From contig CM053272.1 in assembly GCA_028583415.1 (NCBI GenBank), positions 77,307,479-77,371,478 of the forward strand: 64,000 nucleotides of DNA, read 5' to 3'. The DNA comes from Protea cynaroides (lineage: Eukaryota; Streptophyta; Magnoliopsida; Proteales; Proteaceae). How positions within the stretch are numbered: the stretch's first letter is position 1; every line of letters begins with the position of its first letter. The position numbers and the translations under genes are program-made. The notes under the pieces are model-generated. The model saw only the letters and a program-made list of their open reading frames with translations. It searched no databases and had not been told where the DNA came from. Positions 21,590 to 34,260 of the stretch are shown here, in pieces.

Positions 21590-22800
21590 AGTTTGATATC
21601 AGACCATTGCTTCAGTAACAATACCCATCTACCATTACCATAACCCATTTGGTAGTAAATTGAGCAATATGAAATAAAACTCTCAAGATCATAAATGGTA
21701 AATGTGGAATAATCTGTGTGTTGTATGTTTAAAGAGAAACATAACTGAGCATAATAAGCTAGGGAAAGACTAGAAATTAATGCTAACAATATAAAAAGAA
21801 AAGAAAGAGAACTATATATATAAGATGAGTTAAGTCAACCAAAACCATCCTTAATATAATCTGAGTACAGAAAAAGAACTGAAAAAAAATAAACTTCTAT
21901 TCCATGCACAAAATTCCTCCTTACAAAGGAAAAAGGAAGAAACTGTATAAGTAAACATCTGCTCTTGCATACATCCCTATCTACAACTAGGCAAAAAGGG
22001 AAAGAGGAAAAAAATATCAAAACCCATCACTCCTCGGAGTCTGAAGATGGTGGGGTAGGTGCATACAGCCTGTGGAAAGTCTGTGGCTGTATTACCACTG
22101 CTGTAGCTGCCATGATGTCCTTGGTCTATAGGATAATAGCCCTCGTCAAAGCCATCTGGTATACATCAAGATGGGTAGAGAAGCCGATCATTGAATGCTG
22201 AAACCATCGAACTTGATTTCAAGTTGTGCATGTCCTTTTTTTTTTGCTGAGACTGGTAAGAAACCGCCGAGTTCAATTTGTCCATGATGTCATCTAAGGT
22301 AGTAGGAGACCGAGATGGACCAGTTTACCCTATGGCTACACCCTCTGTGTGCCCCTGAGTTTGCACCTCCTCTTTAATCATCCTCTGGTATTTGCTACTC
22401 TGGGAGATCTCTATGATGTCGAAGAACCTCCAGCACTAGATCATCCAAAGTCACATCCTGAAGCTTCATTTTGATGATGGCATGCTAGTTGAAAAATGCA
22501 AACACTATAGCCTCAAAAGGTTCCTCCTCATATATGCTAATATCAAGGCGCTGGAATAGGGTAGTCAATAGCTTGCCATAAAGCAAATGTCCCTTCTTCA
22601 AAGCCTGGGTATCCTCTATCGCAATGATCATAGTCCGCATAATGATGTATGTTAGACAGACCGGCTAATGCTCTAGTACTTTGGAAGTAAGAAACTGCCA
22701 AAGAGGGAGAGCCCATCAAAGTGACCGCTTGAGGCAGTAGTTGTACTAGATGATCCTACAGTACATTCCAGGAAGAGGGAAGAAGTTGCTCACTTGAAAT
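21590..22800 (+). other. E3 leader with degenerate primer site and eroded antisense C-terminus
   Basis: TTGATATCAGACC just after the LTR resembles the tRNA-Met site TGGTATCAGAGC but has changes. From about 22020 the minus strand holds eroded sequence of the antisense ORF's C-terminal part, broken by many stops. I see no plus-strand gene. Confidence 0.45.
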
Positions 22801-23248
22801 GGATCTTGAGGCTGTTGAAGTTTGTTCTAGATTTCTTCTATTTTCCTAGCCTCAGATATAAAATCCTTGTCCTTGCTTGTACTGTACTCCTTGTTCCTAG
22901 CCATAGAAATACCCAAGAGATTGGCCAATTGCTTGGTACTCAAGTTGATTTCCCTACCATTTACCTTATTGGAGATACAAAGCTCTTTGGTATACTTGTA
23001 TTCTCCCATGCCACCCTCAACCTCCAGGTGGCAATAGAAGTGCTTCACCATGTCGAGTTGGGTGCCAATCCCAAGTCCAAGTATAGAAGACCACCCCATG
23101 GCATCGAATGTGGCCTGGACGTCGAATCTCTCCAACTCTTGAAAATTCACTGGTCATCCTAAATAACCAAGGAATAGAAGTGTACTTCGTCAAAAGGTGG
23201 AAGAGGGTTGTTTCTAGGCCTTTTAGTTGGAGCTCGATGGGAAGCCAT
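22801..23248 (-). pseudogene. E3 antisense ORF, decayed
   Basis: The ATG at 23248 (MASHRAPTKRPRNN) follows the acceptor TTTCTATTACAG by 5 nt. After a frameshift the minus strand gives FDVQATFDAMGWSS, MVKHFYCHLEVEG, and LANLLGISMAR, aligned with FDVERAFGDMGWLP, VRQFYCNLQVVG and LADLLGIS in E1. The frame is lost further on. This is the most diverged of the four copies, so the matches show the gene is old in the family. Confidence 0.65.
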
Positions 23249-24243
23249 CTAATCTGTAATAGAAAGAATGAATAAAGGAACCAAATTAGGGAATATAACA
23301 TGAAATAGTGAAATTTCAACTATACCAAGGAAATTGTGAGAAAAAGACTACAAACAGAATCAGAGTGACTTAATGGTATGATAGCTTAAATAGAAGAGTT
23401 GCAGAGAATGAGATGTGATTAGATAAATCATCAATAAACAAGGGGGGTTAGAGTTTTAGAGAAAGGTTGATGTTTAATCATTAAGACGGTAGACCAAAGC
23501 TACTAGTTACAACAAGATAAGAGAGAAAGCAAAAGGAGTGCTAAGGTGGAAGAAATTTAATGACTCAAATGCCTAGTACAATATAACCAAAAGTCATGAA
23601 AGACCAATTCTATCCATAACAAGTAATTGACCAATACATAACATGGGAAAGAAACACCGTTAGAATTATAGCAAGGCAAAGAACTCAAACAATAAGGTGT
23701 AATGGTAAGAAACATAGTGGAGGCATGATAGGATATGTACATTGTCAGTAGAAGATAGTGTAAACACCAAAACCATTGCAATGAGAGAGGTGTAGTTCAA
23801 CCATTTTAAATGTGGGAAAGAGGGAAATAATAGAAACAAAACATTTGGTAAGGGAAACCATAAAATCAAAGCATGTATGGAATGTATAAAAAGAATATGC
23901 TGTATAATAATAGAAATGCAACAAGCATGGCATATTAACATTTCCAAATCATTCAAAACAATAAGGGATTGAGTATTAAGAATAATCATGAAAGAAAACA
24001 AATAAAAAGAGAGAAATTAGGGTTTTGAGAACATTCTCCCAACCCTAGAAATGAGAAATTAGATATGAAGGAAAGAATCATACCTTGGAGTGAAGAAATC
24101 AAAGATCAAGTGACGATTGATTAAGGCTTGGAGACTTAGGAGAGCACCGGAGGCGAAGAAGAAAAACTTTTGGAGATGATTTTGAAACTCTAGGAAGAAT
24201 AGAAAACAAGTGGCAAAGAATGACCCAGGTTTTCTAATTTATA
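23249..24243 (-). promoter_or_regulatory. E3 antisense promoter, leader exon and intron
   Basis: On the minus strand a clear TATA box, CTATAAATTAG (core at 24236-24243), is followed by about 150 nt of T/C-rich leader, the donor CCAAG|GTATGA (intron from 24083) and the acceptor CTATTACAG (23254) next to the ATG. The intron would be 830 nt, longer than in the other copies. This is the best preserved antisense promoter of the four. Confidence 0.6.
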
Positions 24244-24249
24244 GAGTCA

Positions 24250-24440
24250 GATTTGGCCGCAGTCGGTCATGGAATTCGATGAACCATTGTCCACCTGCAT
24301 CAACCACTCTATCGTCTAGCAAACAGGCACCTTTCTGGAATTTGTTGGACGAAGCACCGGTCACTATAGTAATGTCCGGCGTAACGACCGAACAGTCATA
24401 AAACATTGTGTTATAGGATTCGGTCGCAACGATTAGTTGC
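24250..24440. repeat. pre-gag repeat-word array (E3)
   Basis: It contains AGTCGGTCATGG, GCACCGGTCAC, GTAACGACCGAAC and TTCGGTCGCAACG. These share the AACGACCG/CGGTCG words of the E3 LTRs (20160-20270, 27895-27935) and not the GGGTCGA words of E1/E2. Confidence 0.5.
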
Positions 24441-24625
24441 GAAGACTTGAATTAAACATCATTAATAGAGTATAAGAAACGGTCAAACCATAGCATTACT
24501 AAGGGTGCAACGTAACATCGGTTCATGAATAATGTTGTCTGTTATAGAGCCATACCATATGACTAGAAATGCATCACTAACAGTGTTAACATGTTGTTAT
24601 AGGTACTGTAATTTAAGAAATTTAA

Positions 24626-26114
24626 ATGGTGCCACATGATTGTTCAAATTTACACCGTACCATGAACCAGGGTAGTCCAACTCACAGGGGATCGAGTAAC
24701 AGTTTGAATACCAATGGTAACCAACCGCTTACTACTCTTTTAGAGGATAACCACGAAGAGGAAGCACTGATGCAATGAACTTGGCACCAATTTTTGAAAT
24801 TAAGACTAGTTGAGTTCATTGGAACGTCTACAGACCCGAACCAGCCTATATACTAGGTACAAAGCATGGAGAAAACTTTGGGATTACTGGACTGTACGGA
24901 TGCTCAAAAGGTGCAGTGTGCAGCCTATCAGCTAAAGGGTGCACCATACCAGTGGTGGCTAACTACTGAGTAGGAGTTTAAGGCAAAAAAAAAAATGAGG
25001 ATTCTTGGGAAATGTTCAGAGAAGCATTCTTGACTCGGTATGCATGGCCAACACTCCATAACAGGAATAACCAAAGTGCTCTTGCCTCATCTCCAAGAAT
25101 TGACACTCCAAGAACAGGACAAGATAAGCCATTAGAGGGTTTCCTAAGACTTAGGCCCCCTAAATTCTCAAGAATGTTTGACGACATAGCCTAGTCCTAA
25201 GACTAGATATGGTGTATATGTAAGATGTTTGAAAGCTTGGGCTGTACTGACACCCAGAAAATGTTGTGTGCAACATACCAATTAGAAGGTTCACCGTATC
25301 ATTGGTGGCAAGATACGGAACCTTGGTTACTACAACAACATGGAGGGATTACGTGGGATATATTTCAGAAGGCTTTTCTGGATTATTATGCGCCCCAGGA
25401 AAATACTCTAAAGGGAGAACTTTTCCCCATCATGAGGGATACCATTCCGGAAGAACTTTGGACTACTCACCCAGCTTCTGACTACACTATGGACAAGGAA
25501 GCCGTCCCAACAAATCCAACAGTCCATAAGTAAGGGTAGATGTCCAATGGAACTGGCATGCTTGGCGGGAGAGGAACAACCAGAACCCAAAGTCATCCGC
25601 TGAGGTAAACCTCTGTGAAATGTTTGGAGGACCGACCATACCACAGTACCCTTCAGACAGAGCTTGGGAAAGATCTTATTCAGGGACTATGGCTAAGCGT
25701 GGTCCTTACACAAAGGACATGCGAGAACCTTATCAGGCTTACAACTCAACAGAGAGGGATAAACCCAGACTGTCAATAGAAGTAATCAGAACCTTTCCAA
25801 AGGTTGTACTTAAATATTCTTGCTGTAGCCATATGGGGCATAACCACACTAAATGTCCATATCTGCCAGTAGTACCAGAAGTACTATTTTTGAAAATTTT
25901 ATCAGAGGGGAACCAAGAAGCAAAGGTGCCCATGTCGGAAGATCAAGAGGAACCTATGGAGGATGCCGTTTCAGACGTCAAGTTACTCCAAGACCCTCAA
26001 GACAATGCACTTAGGAACAAACTCTCAGGGGTTATAGCCAAGAAGATTTTGAAGAAAGCTCGCTTAATGCTCCAGGCAAGAGCCAAGAAGTCAGTTGAGA
26101 AAGACGAGTATTGA
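24626..26114 (+). pseudogene. gag: E3 gag with duplicated capsid core
   Basis: The ATG at 24626 lies 23 nt after the acceptor TTGTTATAG. Two similar capsid cores follow one another. The first is at about 24790-25050 (LGLLDCTDAQKVQCAAYQLK then APYQWW). The second, at about 25138-25400, has LGCTDTQKMLCATYQLEG then SPYHWW; the period is about 348 bp. A C-terminal part (25620-26114) has a knuckle-like SCCSHMGHNHTKC, but the first expected Cys is Tyr. Stops, an A-run indel near 24985 and broken frames make this copy inactive. The duplication looks old because the two cores are well diverged. Confidence 0.75.
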
Positions 26115-26808
26115 GCTAGTGTCCAACCTCGAGCTACGAGAGGGGGTGAGACAGGAGAAAAAAGAAAGGGTTGGAATGAAACTCCAGTAGGTAAATACTA
26201 AACCCTTGAAACTAAGTTCAAAATTGTGTCATACTTGTATGCTAAAGAGATAAGCCAATAAAAATGATAAGCTATGGTAAAACCTCATAATGTAGCTTAC
26301 CCAATTAAATGAACTGATAAGCTATGCGTTACTTTAAGGTAGTAGAACATCACCACAAGATTCTGTAATTTGTAGAAAATGTAAAGCCAGAAACCTGCAG
26401 GGCAAGTAGGATTAGAAAGGAAAACACATATGGTAAAATAGTGTCAATTTCTCATAAATCATCTTAAGATTAGGTTATAGTAAAACCAATTACTAACTGG
26501 TAGAACAGAATGGTGAAAGGCCCTGATTAATTTATGATTTGGAGGTGGTCAATGTTGACAGAGGACAACCGCTTTAATGAGAATAAAATGGAAGGCCATA
26601 ACCTATTAGACGGAACCTAGGGGGGGAAAGATCCAACCCATACAAAAAACTTTTTTTTGAAACCAACAAGGAAAAGAAACCACATAAACTGTCAAATAGA
26701 TGGAGTAAGAACTCTTAGGGAACTGCCCAAATAAAGAAGGAGTTGCATTGAGTAGATCCTTAGTGTAGTGGAATTTCAAGGACAAAATTCTTTTAAGGAG
26801 GGTGGAGT
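26115..26808 (+). other. E3 3' non-coding region and polypurine tract
   Basis: No pol remnant is visible on either strand. The end, GAATTTCAAGGACAAAATTC then TTAAGGAGGGTGGAG (about 26793-26807), matches the conserved block and polypurine tract before 3' LTRs of the family. Confidence 0.6.
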
Positions 26809-29255
26809 TGTAAAACCCATACCCAGAAACCCCGATCTAACTGGATTTTTGTTGTGCTAAGAGGGTTTTCCACCGTAGACCAAATAAAGTCCTTAACAGG
26901 AACGAGGCTGCACCATTAGTGGATTGGACTAGGAGAAGGAAACAAAAAGGGACCAACCAGGCCATTTACAATGGTGGCGGTCGATATTGCCAATCGGGAA
27001 ACCGGAGCCAGTAGGATCCGCCAGCATCGACCGGCTCAGGTATAACTTGCCTATGACAATAGAAAGAGTTGGCATGATTCTAGGAGACAATTGGGAATAT
27101 TCCCTTAGCCCAAAATGATCCATTAGAGTCCCATATCAAGAAGAGTCAGTTAGGAAGAAGGAATCCTACTTACTCTCAAACTCTATGAGACATGGCTTTC
27201 CACCAACGTTACCTACCTTCGGTAGAGTTGTAGTCGAATAGGGAGACTGCGATGAGGAACCCTAATAGGCTTTTCTCCCATATGGTTATATACTCATTTC
27301 ACACAACCTCTAATACATTTTCTAAGAGAGAGAGCTGCTGGGAAGGAGAAAGAGTGGGAGGAAAGAGAAGAAAGAAGAAAAGGAGAGCCTAAAAGTGTTG
27401 TGGAGGTTGCTAGGCTTCCAAGCCCATCATTCAACCCTTGTTACAGGTAATATTTCAAACCTTACATCAAAATTACTAAGTAGAATAAAAACCTGAAATT
27501 ATGTTGTATCTAAACAGCAGAACAATAAGTAAACCCCTAGCTGAAAAGGGGAGTGCGGTAGAGAGACTAACATTTTAGAATGGATAATAGTTAGGGAAAG
27601 TAACTTGGTATAGGAATGGGGTGAAAAACTCTCACGGATGAGGATTGATGGAGATACCAGACCCTGAGGCCAAGGGCCGAGTTTCCAACCAAGTGAACTC
27701 GAAAACCCTTGAATAATGGGCCCAGGAGCTCCATCGGTCAGCAAGTCAGACTCTAAATCCATGTGACTGGCTCTGTTGATCAGCTTAAACAACCTTTCTG
27801 GAAGGAGCCAGATGATGTCATGGTGGATACACTGTACCAACCGGTATATCAACTAACAAATAGAAGAATGCCTAAACTTCTGTCAAACTATATGCCGGTC
27901 GCGAGGGTAACGACCAATGTAACTACTGGTAAGCCCCATACTGGTATAAATCGAAAGTGAATCATGTAGGATCTCCAATTAATGACCTTATACCTTGTAT
28001 AGGCATAGAACACCTTGTGAACACATACTTTGCTAGCGTGAATAATTGCAACTAAGCAATATCAGGTGAGGAACAGAACCCCTAACTAATTTTGGTGTAT
28101 TTGATATATATACTGATGATTGATGCTGCATGCTTGTATTTATGTTGAGAATATCATGTCATCCAATAACTTCCTTTTTGCATGCATTGCATATATACTA
28201 TGTTCGATTATGGCTATAATGTGTGCTTGTGTGGAAGGCCATAGTGAAGGGGTTGAGGACCGCCGAATCCGACCTGCTAGGGAAACTAATTGCCATGTAT
28301 TATCCCATATCCTAGTAGAGGATAGCATCTTGGGGGGGTAAAACGGATGGTCTGTGAATCTTACTAGGGTATTGGGAGGGCACATATGATGTCATATAGG
28401 ATTGGTTAGTGACAGAACCCATGTGTGTAACCCTGACCAGTAGGGGGTCAGATACTGGTTGGATGAAGTGATGAGGGGGAAGGGTCGATAGTGTTCATTA
28501 GAGTGTCACTGGCTGGACTTGCTGCCCGATCACCATTCAAAATGGGACGTCATGTGGAGGCACCCGAGATATCGGTTTAGGCTAGTGAGTACTCAGCACT
28601 CTCATGCATGGAGGTTATCGTCAACTTCTGGGAAGTGTGGCTAGGCCTTACCATAGCACAATTATCATACATTAGAGCGGACCCTTGTTGTGTGCATAAT
28701 CTATTCATATGACTATTTGGTTGTCTATTTCTCACTGAGCTCAAGTTGGAGAGCTCACGCTTGTGATCGCCACTCTTTTTAGTTGTGACTCTAGGTGCTG
28801 CGGAGATGAAACGGAAAATTACTCCAGTTGAACTAGAATGCTCTAAAGAAGCAGGTCATGGAGGCGACGAACTGAGTAGTGGAAAGCAGACAACTATGCA
28901 TTGAGATGGAAGACTGCTCCAGTTGGGAGTTACAATTAGTCATTACAGTTTATTCTACCTAGACTTTATTGTGAGTTAGTGCCCACTGTGTTACGGCTAT
29001 GAAGTTATGTTTTTTGGACTTTGAGACACTGGATAACAATTGAACAATTTAGAAGTGTTACTACTTAATTATAATTAGAGCTCAATTTTCTTATTATGTT
29101 TATGCTATTTAACTTACTCTGTATCTGGGTTATGGAAGAGATGATGGTTGATGTTTATATTAAATGAGCATGTATCCTAGTTGGACTACGATTAAAATGA
29201 TCAATGGTCCAGTCATCCATCGAAACTTTAAATATCGTAAGATCAGGGTATGACA
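26809..29255 (+). mobile_element. E3 3' LTR, 2447 bp
   Basis: It begins TGTAAAACCC and ends GGGTATGACA, and is collinear with the 5' LTR along its whole length. Repeat words CGGTCGATATTGCC and CATCGACCGGCTC (26975-27035) lie before the TATA region; GTCGCGAGGGTAACGACC (about 27898) lies after it. Confidence 0.85.
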
Positions 29256-30072
29256 AAACCAATCTTCATAAACAGGTATGTCTTTATGATTCATAGATTA
29301 TGACTTCTCCATTGTGTATGGATTGGGATGGGTTTGGTTGAAACTTTAATCGATAAAAGTTTAACAGTTGGTATCAGAGACTACCATACAAACCTAAGAT
29401 TGCTGAACATTGATTGTAAAGACCTATCATGATTTATTGAATTGGAAAGAGAAAATTTTCTTGAATTTTAGATCGAATCGGTCGAAAAAAGCCCACCAAT
29501 TAATTTTTCTGATTGATAAAATGTATCAAATTTTATATCATTGGAAAGATCTTAGAGAGACAGTGTTAGCGATATAAAAATTATTGTTGCCAGCTACCGG
29601 ACGTGCCCGCCACTTACCTGCGGTATCCACTAGTGGACCATACTTGCGAGGAAGAATTTAAAAAAGAAAACTCTTCGTCGAGGCTGATTCATTGTCGAGT
29701 TGACCCGGCGATGAATCAAAAACCCTAATTAATTACTCGCCGGGTCAACCCGGCCCAGATTATACTTGAACCCATCAACCAGAGTTGGATTTCAGGGCCA
29801 ACCTAGCCCGAGCCAACCAGTTAGAACCAGCCGTCGTACATGTGGATTAACATGTGCGACCTGGATCGACCCTTTGACCAACCCAATAACCTAGTTAATC
29901 TAACCCGTTGATTGGTCCAGTGACTAATGAGTTGACCCAATAATCTAACCCACAAACTCAGAATTTTGACCCAAAAACCTGACCCATTGACTAGGGTACC
30001 CAAAACTTTGAACCAGGGTTGAACTGATGGTCAGACTGGTAATCCAACTTGATGGTTCATCCTGGACAACCA
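29256..30072 (+). mobile_element. element F: right LTR part, primer site and leader
   Basis: 29261-29366 completes the F LTR (ends TTTAACA). TGGTATCAGAGA at 29369-29380 matches the tRNA-Met primer site. Downstream sequence is rich in GACCCA and CCCGGCGA words (29690-30020) with no recognised protein. The element is cut at 30073. Confidence 0.55.
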
Positions 30073-30110
30073 TGTAAAACTACACCCAGAAAACCCAGCC
30101 TAACATGGAT
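30073..30110 (+). mobile_element. 38-bp stub of an E3-type LTR start
   Basis: TGTAAAACTACACCCAGAAA and the following bases match the first ~38 bp of the E3 LTR (26809). E4 begins directly afterwards, so E4 probably inserted into another E3-like LTR whose remainder lies beyond the window. Confidence 0.5.
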
Positions 30111-32255
30111 TGTAAGACCCACACTCCATTAACCCGGTCTAACAGGGGTTAACATGTAGTAATAGGTCTTCCCATTATAACCGGACCAGAATAAATGGTT
30201 GGATGACAAACCACGGGTTCAGGTACGAAAATGGCAACTTTAACCTTGACAAGTCTGACTGGTTGAGGTTGTTCGGTCCCATATATTGTGCGACTGGACA
30301 AGCGAGCGGACAAGCATAAAGCCAATTCTAAAAATAGGAAAGTTTCCTAGTTTGATTAGAAGACTTTCCTAATCAGAAAAATACTCTAATTAGGACATTT
30401 CCCTCTGTATATAAACTTTATTCCTCCACTGTCTTTCACTTTTTGATCAGTCACAAACCCTAGAGACTGAAAGGAGATCTAAGAGAGAAGATGTGGAAGA
30501 AGAAGAGACTATAAAGAAGGAAGAAAGAAGCATTGCACTCACCGTCGATTTTCATCCTCGTTATCGCGAAACCAAAGGTAATTCCTCTCATCACTGTAAG
30601 TAAGGTAGGATGTGCGTGAGATTGGACTCAGCCATCAGAAACTATTAGTTTCATGTCAATACAGTATGAAATGTACTATTGAATGATTCACAAGGATCTA
30701 GTGACATGGATGTGTGTAGAACTAGGGTTATCGTGAAAAATCCTAATGTGTTCTCAACCCTAGAACAACATAGGATAAACCCTAGAAAGAGTTAAAGGAT
30801 CAACTTTGAGGAAACCACAAATAGAAGAACAATCTGTAGGTTGTCCGATCTGTATAATCGATCGCACCTAGACCTAGACCAATCATAGATCTGGGCACTC
30901 TCGGGAAGTGTCTCAGGGTTGTCTAGTATGATGTCTGATCAGACAATATGCAACTCTGGACATGCGATTGGACAGTGTCCAGAATGACTGTTTGCTAATC
31001 TGGATAGTGAGTCTGATGAATAGAAAACTACCAAAATAAACCTAACTTAATCCTATTGATTGTCTAGGACTCATAGTCAAGCAAATCTGATTCCAAGGGT
31101 CTCAGATAGTATTTAAATCACTCAACAGGTGAGGCACAAGACCCCAAATTAATTGGATAATAACAAACTACCTTATTTGTTGATATGCTATGTTTGTGCA
31201 TATAACATGTCATCTAATACCTGCTATTATTGTTCATGCATATTAATTATTCTTGTTGTAAAATGATTGAGGGTAGGCAAGTGTTTGTATGCGGTTGATG
31301 TATTGAGTGGAGAGAGATTGGAGCTTTAAACCATTCACCATACTGACATCATCATATCGTTGCTACCTTAGCATTCTTATTAGGGGGTACTGGCGGTGTT
31401 GGTTGTAGCCTTACCGTTAGACTCTAGCTTTATCTTTGTTTCATATTGAGGGGTGATGGGGTAAGGCCTTTGATATAATCTGGTAACATTTAGGATTGGT
31501 TAATGGCAAACCAAGTTTGCAAGCCCTCGCCAGTAGGGACTTACGTACTAGTATGGGGTAGGGTATCAAGGGGGTGCTAACGGGTTGGTTCTAGCCTGCC
31601 GTTGGACTCTAGCTCTATCTTTATCATGTAGTGAGTATTGTGGGGTGACAACAATTTTGGTTGGAGCTTAACCGTTGGGTGTACTCGTACTCTGATGTAT
31701 GGAGGTGTGGTTGTAGCCTATCCTTACCATAGTACATTGCAAACTTAATCAGACCAAATGATTAAATACTACATCATGCATATTGCTTGCTGCATGTTTT
31801 GTTTCTCATTGAGCTAAGTTGTGAGCTCACCCCACGATATCATTTTCTTTTTAGTTTTTTGTGATGCAGGTTACATTGTGGACAACTATGTCAATGCACC
31901 TTTTATTGGAAGAGTAGTAGCTATGGACGTACAGGCAATGGAGAATGAGCATGACTCGTCATGTGAGTGTCTCTATTGTGTTTACCTTTAGGGTTATTTT
32001 TATACTTGGATTATGAACTTGTAATGAAATATTTATTTATGTTTTGGTCATTGAGATAATTGGTTTAATATTTAATTATCACTTAGACAGTTAGTTCATT
32101 ATTTAATAAAGACTTTCACGAATTATTTATATATTTTGATTATGGTTCAATGTATGGTTTAAATGTTGGCATAATTTTTATGTGATCCTGGCTTGAGCCA
32201 TCAGTTCATTAACGTTCATTCACACTTCTGGTTCGACCAGAATTGAGGTGTGATA
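30111..32255 (+). mobile_element. E4 5' LTR, 2145 bp
   Basis: It begins TGTAAGACCC and ends GAGGTGTGATA. TATATAAA is at 30408, donors are CAAAG|GTAATT (30578) and AACAG|GTGAGG (about 31129), and the acceptor TTTGTGATGCAG ends at 31869. Repeat words are of the GTCCGAT/GGACA type (30290-30325, 30840-30985), including a 21-bp segment at 30896-30916 repeated exactly at 34347-34367 upstream of gag. Confidence 0.85.
31870..31991 (+). CDS. putative LTR-encoded terminal exon
   Basis: There are 122 nt from the acceptor to a TAG (31989-31991), fully open. The peptide has VDNYVNAPF, then AMDVQAMENEHD, and ends SSCECLYCVYL. Against the copy at 203-324 most changes are at third codon positions. Function unknown. 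Confidence 0.5.
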
Positions 32256-32258
32256 ACT

Positions 32259-32270
32259 TGGTATTAGAGC
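32259..32270 (+). other. primer binding site of E4 (tRNA-Met)
   Basis: TGGTATTAGAGC, one change from the standard TGGTATCAGAGC, lies 3 nt after the LTR end. Confidence 0.8.
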
Positions 32271-32523
32271 ACTTGGGCCTTGCCATTCAAATTTGTGTAC
32301 ATTAACCTGTGTCTATGAACTGAGATAGGTTAAAGTTAAAAGCCTTAATACAAACACACAATACAAGTACATATGTTGGATGAGACAAAGACAGTAAACA
32401 AGATCATAATGAGAAATAACCATTAATTTAATGACTAAGTGAGTTATATATGAGAAAAAGCATATAGTCCACAAGTCGGACAGTTACCTTCGAAAAAATA
32501 AAGAAAACAAGAAAGTAAATCTA

Positions 32524-33744
32524 TCACTGGGCTGGTGGGAGAGGTGGTGCAAGTATCAGCTCATCACGATCAAAGTCCTACTCATAAGCCACCCAAAGCC
32601 AATGCACCTACTCCTGGGTGACTCAGAGACTATGAGTCAGACTTGCCACACACTGGTTTGTCACTCGCTGAGCATCAAGAAGAGTCTGCTGGTTCGCTTG
32701 AATGGCCAGGAGATGGGATAAAATCTGGTGGGTAACCGATTGAGAAGGTCCAACCACAGGTATAGGCTAGGGTATAGGAGGAGGAATGCCATCTACGTCT
32801 ATGTATAAATCCTCCCCTACACCATCAGTTTCTGCTGCAGCTGCTACCCCACTCAAAGGTCTCTCACAAACCTCCAGTTCCTCATCACTAAGGATGATGT
32901 CCATGCCCATCTTGTAGATGGCCTCCCAATCCAGATCCGCCATCATATTCTCTTCATAGATCTGCTCTCCCTCCATGTCCACAGCAAGGTGATCTAGAAG
33001 AGTAGTGATCAGATGACCAAAGGGCAAGTTGCCTTTCAGCCTGGGTGTCATCGCATGATAAATGGTTTGGAAGATAATATAGTGGAGACATACCTCTTAC
33101 CTAGTAGCCTTGTAGAAGGTCAGATACTAAGCCAGCTAAGAGACCTCGTAGTAGTGGCCGCTTTGGGGGAGTATGTTGTGTTGGATAATGTAGTAGTGGG
33201 TGCGGAGAAGAGGACGCAAGTTGACTGCCTTCATCACCAGGTGGCCAGGTTGCATGATCTAACTCCAAACGATCTGGCATAAATCCTTAGCCAAATATTT
33301 ACGCTCCTTTGGTGCACAATAAACCAGCTCGTCATTGTTGGAGATACCTAATAGATCTACCAGCTCCTGGGTGTTGAAGGAGATGTCCACACCCTTTATC
33401 CTATTGGTGATACTGAGCTCTCTACCTCTATCAAAATTATTGGGATTGCCCTCTAACTATAAGTTGTAATAGAACTGTCGTATTAAGTTTGGATGGGTGG
33501 CTTCCTCATATTAGGTCATAGGCAGCCAACCCAAGGCATCAAATGCTAACTCCACATTGAACTTATGTAGCTACTGCAGGTTCACGAACCATCCCACCTC
33601 TACGCTCTTACCTTGGAACCAAGGGTATTGAGCTTGTACCTCAGTAGAATGGAACCAGCGCCCATCATATAGCCAAGTAAGTGGGGGTGGACCTCAAGAA
33701 CTGGAAGGTGCCACATTCTTGGCAGCTGCCCTATGTCTGGACAT
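32524..33744 (-). pseudogene. E4 antisense ORF, full span but with stops
   Basis: The ATG at 33744 (MSRHRAAAKN) lies just after an acceptor. The reading then gives FNVELAFDALGWLP, IRQFYYNL, LVDLLGISNND, YYIIQHNILPQSGHY, NLPFGHLITTLLDHLAVDM, an acidic segment with YIDVDGIPPP, a coiled segment (QTLLDAQRVTNQ), and a natural-looking end APPLPPAQ with stop at 32524-32526. About eight in-frame stops are present. The span of about 400 codons gives the gene's normal extent. Blocks match E1/E2 despite clear divergence. Function unknown. Confidence 0.75.
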
Positions 33745-34260
33745 GATAAACCTAAAAGAATCAAACAAGACAAACATAAACTAGTCAAAATTTTTAGAAA
33801 TTTCGGTAGCATAATAGCATAAAATGGGGAAAAAGCCTCAAACTCGCCTAATTCATAGACAAGAGGACTTACATCAATTGGGAAACATTTAAGCAAAAAA
33901 AATAGACATTTAATTGATTAAGAAAATTAAGAAAATTTTAAAATTTTGAAGTTTTTCGCCCAAAACCTAGGGCAAAAACTAAAAATCCAAACCTCAAATT
34001 GATTGAGGGGTTTTGTTCATTGGGATCCCAACATAAATTGTACATGAAGAAACAATTTTTCCTATGGTTAAAATTTTCTAATTGAAGAAAAATAAGAAAA
34101 AAGACATATAAACCCTATAAAAATACCCAAAAGAGAAGATAAAAAGGGAGTACTTACCTTCGGGAGGGGAATGAAAACCTTGAATAGAGCAGAATGCTTG
34201 AAAATTGACCGAAGGGACAGTAGAAACTCATCGGAGAAAAGTGAGAAATGACTCAAAATC
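33745..34260 (-). promoter_or_regulatory. E4 antisense leader: donor, 406-nt intron, acceptor
   Basis: On the minus strand the leader ends in CCCGAAG|GTAAGT (intron from 34157), a near-perfect plant donor. The acceptor GATTCTTTTAG (33752) lies 7 nt before the ATG. A weak TATA candidate (GCATTAAAT) is near 34270. Confidence 0.6.

Larger units (their letters stand above)
19136..29255 (+). mobile_element. E3: gag-only chromovirus-like element with AAACC target duplication
   Basis: Two LTRs (19136-21589 and 26809-29255) enclose a leader, a decayed antisense ORF, a gag and 0.7 kb of non-coding sequence, but no pol. Exact 5-bp duplications (AAACC) flank it. The layout fits the non-autonomous gag-only class sometimes called TR-GAG, which would need pol in trans from autonomous relatives. 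Confidence 0.85.

Noticed and set aside
22794..23162. 122-codon plus-strand frame in E3
   Set aside because: It is the antisense shadow of the minus-strand ORF that aligns with the E1, E2 and E4 antisense proteins.
29369..29380. Primer site taken as belonging to E3
   Set aside because: It follows the TTTAACA end of the short LTR outside the AAACC duplication, so it belongs to element F.
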